Part shown: one piece after another, positions 56,995 to 64,000 of the stretch
Numbering within the stretch: the stretch's first letter is position 1
How the letters are laid out: every line of letters begins with the position of its first letter
DNA from: Excoecaria cochinchinensis
Lineage: Eukaryota; Streptophyta; Magnoliopsida; Malpighiales; Euphorbiaceae
DNA length: 64,000 bases
Assembly (NCBI GenBank): GCA_947683425.1
Contig: CANTUQ010000077.1
Location: 3,589,001-3,653,000 of the forward strand
Direction of reading: 5' to 3'
Position numbers and translations under genes: made by a program
Notes under the pieces: generated by a model
Told to the model about the DNA's origin: nothing
Database searches by the model: none
The model's input: only the letters and a program-made list of their open reading frames with translations

Positions 56995-58422
56995 TCATCT
57001 TTGAGGCTGAGCTACCGGCTTGCATTCCTCCTCCATTGGGATCATGTGTGTGCAGTAGCTTGGGTCAATCCCCTTCAAATCTGAGGTTTCCCATCCGATG
57101 GCTCCCTTATGCTTCTTCAGCACTGCTAGCAACAGCTGTTCTTCATCACCTGACAACAAAGAAGATATAATTATTGGTTTCTGATCTTTCTCTAAAAACA
57201 CATATTTTAAATTAGAGGGGAGAGGTTTAAGTTCAGAATTTAAATCCCCCTTTTTAGGGTAAGACTCTTCATTCTGTGACTCATCCTTTCCATCTTTTAT
57301 CTCCACATTTTCTATTTCTTCCCCCCTCATCTCTTCTTCCTCTTCTTCTCCTTCCACTGAATGTAACAAACTCAATTTTTCTGAATCAGCTCCAACCACT
57401 TTTTCCTACTCTTCTTCCACACACTCGTCTATTACATCAACAAAATAAACAGACTCCTCCATATCCCCAGATGGATACTTTTGAGCCTTGTTCATATCTA
57501 CTACCAACTCCTCATTATTGAACCGTAGGGTGACCGTTTGACCATGAACATCAATCAACGCCTTTGCTGTGTTTAAAAACGGCCTCCCCACTATCAATGG
57601 CACCTTCCTATCCTCTTCCATCTCCATCACCACAAAATCCACTGGGAAGATGAATTTCCCCACCTTCACTAATAGATCTTCTATCACTCCTTTGGGCCGC
57701 CTCACTGATCTATCTGCCAGTTGGAGTCTCATTCCCGTCTCCCTTAGGTCCCCAAGATTAAGCTTCCTGCAAATAGAATAAGGCATCAAATTTATGTTGG
57801 CACCCAAATCACATAAAGCATTACCATAAAAATCTTCACCAATAGCACAGGGTAAAGTAAAGCTACCTGGATCTTCCAATTTCTCGGGGATCTTATTCAT
57901 AATTATAGCACTGCAATTTTCTGTAAGCTGTATAGTTCCATGCCCTTCTAATTTCTTTTTATTAGAATATAATTCTTTCACAAATTTAGCATAGTTAGGC
58001 ATATGAGCTAAAGCTTCAGCAAATGGTAAATTGATGTGCAGTTTCTTAAACATCTCTAGAAACCTAGCCTTTTGCTCATTTTTCTTTTCCTGTTTAGCAA
58101 CTGCAGGAAATGGCAGTCTATTTATATCAAGATCCTCTACCCTCGGATTCACTAAACTTTTACCCTTATCAGTTTTAGGAGCATCTTCATTAACTTCTAC
58201 TTTAGAGTTAGAATTACTTACCGTCCGTGTCGGCTCCTCCTTTTCTGATGTTGAAGAATTTTTACCTTGGCTTTCTCTCGGTACCATTTCCTTACAACTT
58301 CTCAGTGTGATGGCTTTAGCTTCCTCTTTTGGATTCCGGTCCACATTCGAAGGAAATGTTCCCGGTTGTCTTTGAGACACGGAATTCGCTAGCTGTCCCA
58401 CTTGAGTCTCTAAATTCCTCAT
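56995..58422 (-). pseudogene. pol: Gag C-terminus and protease of H
   Basis: In frame with Gag. 57406-58422 begins NLETQVGQLANSVSQRQPG, then AITLRSCKE, a Lys/Glu-rich linker, then the aspartic protease: NALCDLGANINLMPYSI with the DLGA-type active site typical of Athila, DLLVKVGKFIFPVDFVVM, and VPLIVGRPFLNTAKALIDV. A TAG at 57406-57408 interrupts an acidic stretch; the frame then runs through the protease-RT linker to a TGA at 56995-56997. The protease matures the polyprotein. Confidence 0.88.
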
Positions 58423-58461
58423 GGAAGCATCTTGGTTCCGGTTCCACTGCTCTTGAGATTT

Positions 58462-59832
58462 TCACCTTGACTCTTGATTAGCCATGAACTGCTGCTGGCT
58501 ATTTACAAACTGTTGTTGACTGTTTATGAAAGTAGCCAACATGTCTTCCAAATTTGTCTTCTTTTCTTGCACAGGTGGCCTCGGTTGGTATCCCGGTGGG
58601 TGGTATTGTTGCCCTTGGTTGGGATGGGGTGGGTATGGTTGTTGATACGGCTTCCCTTGGTTCTGATGAGTATTTTGGTTGAAGGGAGGCCTAACTTGTG
58701 GTTGAGAGGATGAAGCATTTGGATTTCCATCCTTCCATGAGAAGTTTGGATGATTTCTCCAGCCTGGATTATATGTGTTACTGTAGGGGTCATTCCTTCT
58801 GTAATCTCCTATTGCATTTATATCTCCCATTGCCCCACTCTCTTGACCAACTTGCCCACTTTCATACCATCCACTCTCTTGAGCCACAAAGGCTACATTC
58901 TGTACCTTCAGACTACTCATCTCCTTCCTCATGGACTCAATCTGCGCCTTCCGCATCGACACCTCATCCACAGAGTGTATCCCTTGTCTTTTCGGTACTG
59001 ACCTAGGATTAGACCATTGAGCATCATTCGCCGCCATTTCATCTAGTAGATGAAAAGCTTCCTCTGGTGGTCTATTCATGAATGACCCTCCTGATGAAGC
59101 ATCCAATAAGGATCTTGTCTGTGGTGTAACCCCAGAATAAAATGTTGTCATTAGGTGGTATATGGCTATCTCATGGTGAGGACAGCTTCTCAACAGCCTT
59201 TTAAACCTTTCCCACGCTTCATGAAATGGCTCCTCACTCATTTGACTAAAACCCAATATACTATTATGGATGTTTGTAGTCTTTGTCGGAGGGAAGAATC
59301 TCATCAAAAATCTCTCCTGTAACTGGTCCCATGATCTAATCGACTGTCTAGGTAGCATTTGCAACCATTCACGTGCTTTTCTAATCAATGTGAAAGGGAA
59401 CAACTTTAATCTTACCGAGTCAGATGATACTCCAGGAATCTGAACTGTATCACTGACCTCTAAGAATATATCTAAGTGCTGTGGGGGATCTTCCACTTCT
59501 GAACCCGTAAACTGATTCCTTTGTACCATATTGATGGTGGCTGGTTTAAGCTCAAACTGCACTCCCCTTGGCAGTACAATCGTCCAATTATCCTCATTCC
59601 ATCTTGGTACTGCATAATCCCTTATTGTCCTCTGTCTCAGGACCTCTTCTCTATAATTCCCTTGATTTTCATCTTGTGCCCTCGGCACTTGTTCGTTCTC
59701 GGGAGGAACTTCACCAATAGGAAGAAGATTGTCTTCCATGTTATTATTTCTGTTGGCTCTCCTTTGTTGATGCAAAGTCCTCTCGATTTCAGGATCATAG
59801 GGTGCGATTTGTTCCTTTCTCAATCTGCTCAT
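58462..59832 (-). pseudogene. gag: Gag of H (Athila type)
   Basis: About 456 codons from ATG 59830-59832, roughly 110 bp from the PBS. The Gag core reads DPPQHLDIFLEVSDTVQIPG, LKLFPFTLIRKAREWLQMLP, SWDQLQERFLMRFFPPTKT and FHEAWERFKRLLRSCPHHEI. Then come a Gln/Pro/Asn-rich stretch (about residues 345-420) and a short QFVNSQQQFMANQ repeat. I see no CCHC knuckle. It ends at a TGA (58462-58464) in a frame that otherwise continues into protease, so this is a nonsense change, not the natural end. Everything up to that stop is open. Confidence 0.88.
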
Positions 59833-59941
59833 GCACCACAACAACTACCTGAAAAGAATAAACAAAAATAAAAATAAAATAAAATAATAAAAAAAAATGA
59901 AAACACACACAAATAATAATCAAAACTTAAAACAAAGCCAG

Positions 59942-59958
59942 TCCCTGGCAACGGCGCA
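59942..59958 (-). other. Primer-binding site of H (tRNA-Asp type)
   Basis: TGCGCCGTTGCCAGGGA on the minus strand, six bases from the LTR end; close to the TGGCGCCGTTGCCGGGGA used by Athila elements. Confidence 0.88.
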
Positions 59959-59964
59959 AAAAAC

Positions 59965-61726
59965 TTGACGCGACCTCAGCAAGTGTACTGAATCGACAAG
60001 TAATATAATGGAGTATTTTTAAGACTCCGAGTTATCGTACCCAAAAGACTGTGTGCGCAAGTTATGACACTTAAATGTATGCTAAAGAATTCCCAGTTAT
60101 TGAATTGATTTAATTAACTACTGATTAAAAACAAAGAATTTAAATAACCAAAATGAACAAACGGAAGTAATCAAAATTAAATTGACAGCAACAATTGCAA
60201 TAAACTAAATGACGCAAAAATTAAAAATATAAGAATTCAAAAATAGACAAATGTTGCTCAGGTTCACTCGTCCACCCCATACCCAGATATGAATCAAAAC
60301 ACATAAAGAAAACATATATGAACGAAATCGGGATAACCCTCTTAACCCAAGCGTCCCATTCCTGAGCAAGCTACTCTAATTGAATAACGTCCCATTCCGG
60401 AGCAAGTCATACAACTAGCCTAATCACGGGTTTAAAATCCTAGGTTCGGTTTGCTTTCCCATTCCGTAGCCAAACAACCCAAAACCTAATTATTTCACTC
60501 CTCACTCTAATCTTAAACCATGAAAACCTGCATATATGGATTCCCATTCCGGAGCAGTCCAAATGATACAGCAAACATGACAGAAAATATGAAGATAATT
60601 TATCATGACATTCAATCATACAATTCAATAACCAATTAAGATACATGAATTAATCCATTCATCAAAACAGGAAATTAACTTGAAAATATACATCTCATGA
60701 ATTGACAATAATAACCAGTGAAATAAACCTTCATTCATATATCGAATATAGAAATATGTTCAGAATTCACATAAGGATAGGGGCTTTAGAGATCCCCCAA
60801 ACAACTAAAAGACTACTCACGATCCATTACAAAATCAAAAGAATAAAGGAAAGAATAAACCCAGAAATTCATTGAGGTAGAAATCCCGGTTGAATCCCAC
60901 GTTCTTCAGTCTTCTTCTTCAGATCTTTAATGGAGAATAAAACTAAAATTCTGGAAAACCGGAAAACTAACAATCTCTGGAAATTAAAACTATGTATCTA
61001 ATGAAAATTACTCTCAATTTCTTATTGAAAACTCAAAACAAGAATGAAAACTGAAGTTTAGAACCGAAGAATAACTCAGAAAATCTCAGCCGCCAAAACT
61101 AATAGCAAAAACTAACTAAAAAAATCGGAACCCTAACCAAACAGAAAAGTGCATTTTTATAGTTCCAGATGGGTCACGGTGACAATGAAATTCATTGTCA
61201 CCGTGTAGAGTCGAGAATTTCAAATTGCCTTTGCGCACAGGAGAGGGGTCACGGTGATAATGAATTTCATTGTCACCGTGAGGTCTTCACTTTTTGCTTC
61301 TGTCCAGGAGATAATTATGTCACGGTAACAATGAAATTCATTGTCACCGTGAGGTATGCACTGCTCTAATTCTGCCTTGATGATTTTTATGTCACGGTGA
61401 CAATGAAATTGATTGCCACCGTGACATGCTTCCTACTTGCATTCTGCCCAATCGTTTGCGATGTCACGGTTACAATGAAATCCATTGTGACCGTGACCCC
61501 TCTAAGTCTACTCCTGTCTTCAACTTCTCTTTATGTCACGGTCACAATGAGTTTCATTGTGACCGTGATGTACCTAGACCCACACCTGCAAAGACAAATA
61601 AAAATCCATCAAAAACTATCTATAATGCATCAAAATTCCAATTTGACTAAGATTAGTAAAATGAACCAAAACGAAACAAAACCTAACACAAAAACACAAC
61701 TAAATACCCAAAAATCATATAAAAAC
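59965..61726 (-). repeat. 5' LTR of H, truncated by F
   Basis: Nearly identical to the 3' LTR over 1,762 bp, with the four CCATTCCGGAGC-type motifs (60354-60560) and the palindrome array (about 61173-61569). F separates it from its last 34 bp, so in the element's sense the transcription-upstream end is displaced. Confidence 0.9.
61173..61569. repeat. Palindrome array in H 5' LTR
   Basis: Counterpart of 49301-49697, six units. Single changes break one arm in copies 2 (GGTGATAATG), 3 (GGTAACAATG) and 5 (GGTTACAATG), so post-insertion decay hits arms singly while the shared inherited state is paired. Confidence 0.92.
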
Positions 61727-62146
61727 TGTAACACCCCCTTCCCATATGTAGGCTATCCCATCCGAGAAGGAGTGAGATGCCGTATGAGTAAAGGTGCCAC
61801 CAAGCAAATACAAAGCAAAACATACATTCATTCATAACATACATACAGAAATACGAGATAATTAAAAACTTTAAGGAAAAGAAAGCAATAGCTTATCATT
61901 CATTAATATAATAAAGCATTACAATAATGTTCTGATCAACTAGATGATACAAAATACTATTACATATCCAAATATAAATACAAAAGCGGAAGCTGATACA
62001 AAACTGATACAAGAGAGTTCTATACAAAAAGAATCATCAACTATTACAAAATTAAGCCCTACACTAAACCCTTCTGTGTTGGCTTGACGGCGGTGACTCT
62101 CTCAAAGCAACACTCCTTCCGCACCTGCACGAGTAAAAACACCGTG

Positions 62147-62165
62147 CTAAGCGATAAACGCTTAG
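62147..62165 (-). other. Conserved LTR hairpin (F)
   Basis: CTAAGCGATAAACGCTTAG, identical to E's copy. Confidence 0.72.
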
Positions 62166-62555
62166 TGGGGAACACACATAAATAATGGACGGCCATTCAC
62201 AATGGTCGTCAAGGCATAACACATTCACAATGGCAATATGCATAGGCTATAACATAATCCAAATAGATATGCTCACATTTAAAAGCCAAGCATTCTGCAT
62301 CTCAAATCCATATCCATTCTAAAATAATCCAACATGCATCTCATCATTATACTCATTCAGATATCACATTTATATAGCCAATTCAGAACAGAGCGATTCA
62401 ATTGAGCACTAAAAGAACACCTGCTGACTCTAGGTAGTGGATAACGAGTATACTGAAGGTACCTTACGGGTACGAATCGAATACTGAGGGTACCTCACAG
62501 GTACAAATCGAAAGTCAATTCATTTATATCAAAACACAATATTTTTTTATACTGA

Positions 62556-62673
62556 GGGGATCTTAAACAAGATCCTATTACTGAAGGGTTCGCGAGGAAC
62601 CAAACGGGGACCTGATCGGGGTCCAAACTGAACTGAGGGCTGCAGCTAAAAGACTCTATTAGGCATGCCTAAC
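62556..62673 (-). other. Run of short dyads (F)
   Basis: The best-kept version: GGATCTTAAACAAGATCC, GGTTCGCGAGGAACC, GGACCTGATCGGGGTCC, GCTGCAGC and TTAGGCATGCCTAA, five dyads in about 118 bp. Confidence 0.7.
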
Positions 62674-62905
62674 TATCCACTTACTTGACTCTAGCAGGTT
62701 ATGCGTCATTCAAATCACATTACAGAATATCGTGTACAAATCATCAGAAGAATCATGGTATTATGCATATCGAAACATTTAAAAGTATGACATGCATCAA
62801 CCAGCAGTATAAGTCCATTCGGAAGAAATACCAAATTCATTTCTGAGTTAAAAACCGGGAAATTTCGGAAAATGGGCTGAACGGGGTGACGGGCGAGGTT
62901 GGCTG

Positions 62906-63275
62906 GTCACGAGGCGTGACTGGCATCACACTCGTGACTAGCCTCCTCATAAGGCAGGTCACGAGACGTGACTGAGGGTCACGCCTCGTGACTTGCTCTG
63001 TCCCTCGCAGATCACGCGACTCTCACGCTGGTCACGAGGCGTGACTGGAAGTCACGTCTCATGACTGGCTGTCACGCGACGTGCCCTCTCATAGGCCGGT
63101 CATGAGCCGTGACGGGGAGTCACGTCTCGTGACTGGCTTCATTTCAGCTGGTCACGAGTTGTGACAGGCAGCCACAACTCGTGACTGGCCTCAAACTGGC
63201 AGGTCACGAGTCGTGACTTGAGGTCACGTCTCGTGACTTGCCTCTCTTCTTGGCTAGTCACGCGACACGATCTGG
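62906..63275. repeat. Dyad array in F with GTCACGAG/CTCGTGAC arms
   Basis: Paired GTCACGAGGCGTGAC and GTCACGCCTCGTGAC-type segments recur near 62906, 62958, 63031, 63099, 63151, 63202 and 63255, spaced 51-53 bp or about 70 bp. Each GTCACGAGNCGTGAC is itself nearly self-complementary. It occupies the same part of the LTR as the 72-bp arrays of C and E but has a different sequence. Confidence 0.82.
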
Positions 63276-64000
63276 AAAATGGGATTTTTGACAGTATCGA
63301 TTCCCAGATTTTCCAGAATTTCCCAGAACAAAGAAATCACTCCAAATTCGATTAAAAGTCATTCAAACCTGTTCTTACCTTACAGAAAACATCCCAATTG
63401 ACTTAAACAACATACATACAACTCAATTTAGCATTTAAACAACCAAATCAAGAATATGAGCACTCAAGCTCTTCAAGAACATAAACCCTAGAATTTTACA
63501 GTAAGCTCAAAATCACATAAATCATAATCAATAATTCCCAAACTTGGATTCTAAGCTTCACCTCACTTAGTCCCACTACTCCCAGCAATCTCCTTGCCTT
63601 TGGGATTGCGATGAGCTTCAGCTAAACACAAACATTCAACAATGCAACCCTAAGTTAAACCTAAACTCAAGGAAGAAGAAGAAGATAAAAATAAATGGAA
63701 AGTAAGATGGGGAAAACAGTGACTTACCAACAGAATGCTAAGGGAATGATTGATTTCCACTAACAGTAGCTTAATCCCAAGCTAGGGTTTCAAACTAAGA
63801 GCAAAGAAGAAGATGAGTCAAAGAGGAAGAAGAAATGGTAAGAAGAAAAATGAATTCCTTCGTTTCCCATTTTCCTTTCTCTATTAACTCTTCTTTTTCT
63901 CTATCCCTACATTTGTCACAATCCTGTTGGTGGAACCAACCACTCACACCAAACTAAAATGCACTACACACACTCTACACACTCCCAACTTATGCACACC
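63276..64000 (-). other. U3-side part of LTR F
   Basis: AT-rich LTR sequence matching E's 41640-42480 in layout: a 'CCCAAACTTGGATTC..CTTAGT' block, A/G-rich run (63660-63700 and 63800-63850) and C/T-rich run. No gene. Confidence 0.6.

Larger units (their letters stand above)
48094..61726 (-). mobile_element. Athila-type Ty3/Gypsy element H
   Basis: A minus-strand element with 3' LTR 48094-49888, internal region 49889-59964 and 5' LTR from 59965, the last 34 bp of which are displaced by F at 61727. The PBS matches tRNA-Asp, as in Athila elements. The gene order is gag-protease-RT-RNase H-integrase without a chromodomain, then a separate 3' ORF. LTR lengths over the shared part are 1,761 and 1,762 bp with few differences, so it is younger than A2, C or D. 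It interrupts LTR G; its right TSD lies outside the window. Confidence 0.93.
61727..64000 (-). mobile_element. Tekay-like LTR F, runs off the right edge
   Basis: Begins TGTAACACCCCCTTCCC inside H's 5' LTR and shares with C and E the hairpin (62147-62165), the dyad run (62556-62673) and an A/G-rich region ahead of a pyrimidine stretch (63840-63910). At 2,274 bp it is close to the length of E (2,544 bp) and is probably near its end. Whether it is a solo LTR or a full element cannot be seen. It is one of the youngest insertions in view. Confidence 0.85.

Noticed and set aside
1..64000. tRNA, rRNA or snRNA genes
   Set aside because: No cloverleaf with promoter boxes or rRNA core sequence was recognised; tRNA-like matches are only the primer-binding sites.

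Overview
This window looks like repeat-filled intergenic DNA from a large plant nuclear genome, most likely a flowering plant; the species cannot be named from it. I found no host gene, tRNA or rRNA. Almost every base belongs to LTR retrotransposons of the Ty3/Gypsy superfamily (Tat-like, Athila and chromodomain-bearing Tekay/Del-type) nested in one another, plus one non-autonomous CACTA DNA transposon. Boundaries rest on TG..CA termini, primer-binding sites (PBS), polypurine tracts (PPT), target-site duplications (TSD), and comparison with the uninterrupted copy of the same LTR elsewhere in the window.

Layout. (1) 1-5503: 3' half of a plus-strand Tat-like element (A1), with tandem-repeat 3' UTR and 3' LTR. 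(2) An old, broken plus-strand Tat-like element (B) is the substrate for later insertions; its pieces are 5504-6464, 16201-18914 and about 46175-46642. (3) 6465-16200: A2, a minus-strand gag-only Tat-like element (TR-GAG type) inserted in B's LTR. (4) 18915-46174: C, a minus-strand Tekay/Del-type chromovirus inserted in B with a perfect TTAAG duplication. Its 3' LTR holds a 4.3-kb CACTA element (19119-23405, TSD TAT). Its 5' LTR holds D (30548-44536), a Tat-like element with no coding region, and D's 5' LTR holds a solo LTR, E (40181-42724, TSD GTGAT). (5) 46643-48093: the first parts of three further LTRs, each interrupted by the next. (6) 48094-61726: H, a minus-strand Athila element with gag, protease, RT, RNase H, integrase and a separate 3' ORF. 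(7) 61727-64000: F, another Tekay-like LTR, inserted 34 bp before the end of H's 5' LTR and running off the window.

No coding set here looks autonomous. The C polyprotein has many stops and frameshifts and altered catalytic residues. The H polyprotein stays in one frame from gag into integrase but carries five nonsense codons and one frameshift. The only long uninterrupted frame is H's 3' ORF (51622-52839).

The most interesting signal is non-coding. Arrays of roughly 35-bp near-perfect palindromes, spaced at about 72 bp with spacers sharing a CAGAATGCAT-like core, occur in Tekay-type LTRs (C and E) and, in two places and opposite orientations, in the Athila element H. Arm changes are mirrored between the two arms in several copies, so pairing capacity appears to be kept. 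Separately, the Tekay-type LTRs share a fixed hairpin (TAAGCGATAACGCTTA) and a run of five short dyads, and the Tat-like and Athila elements share a non-coding block upstream of their 3' LTRs.
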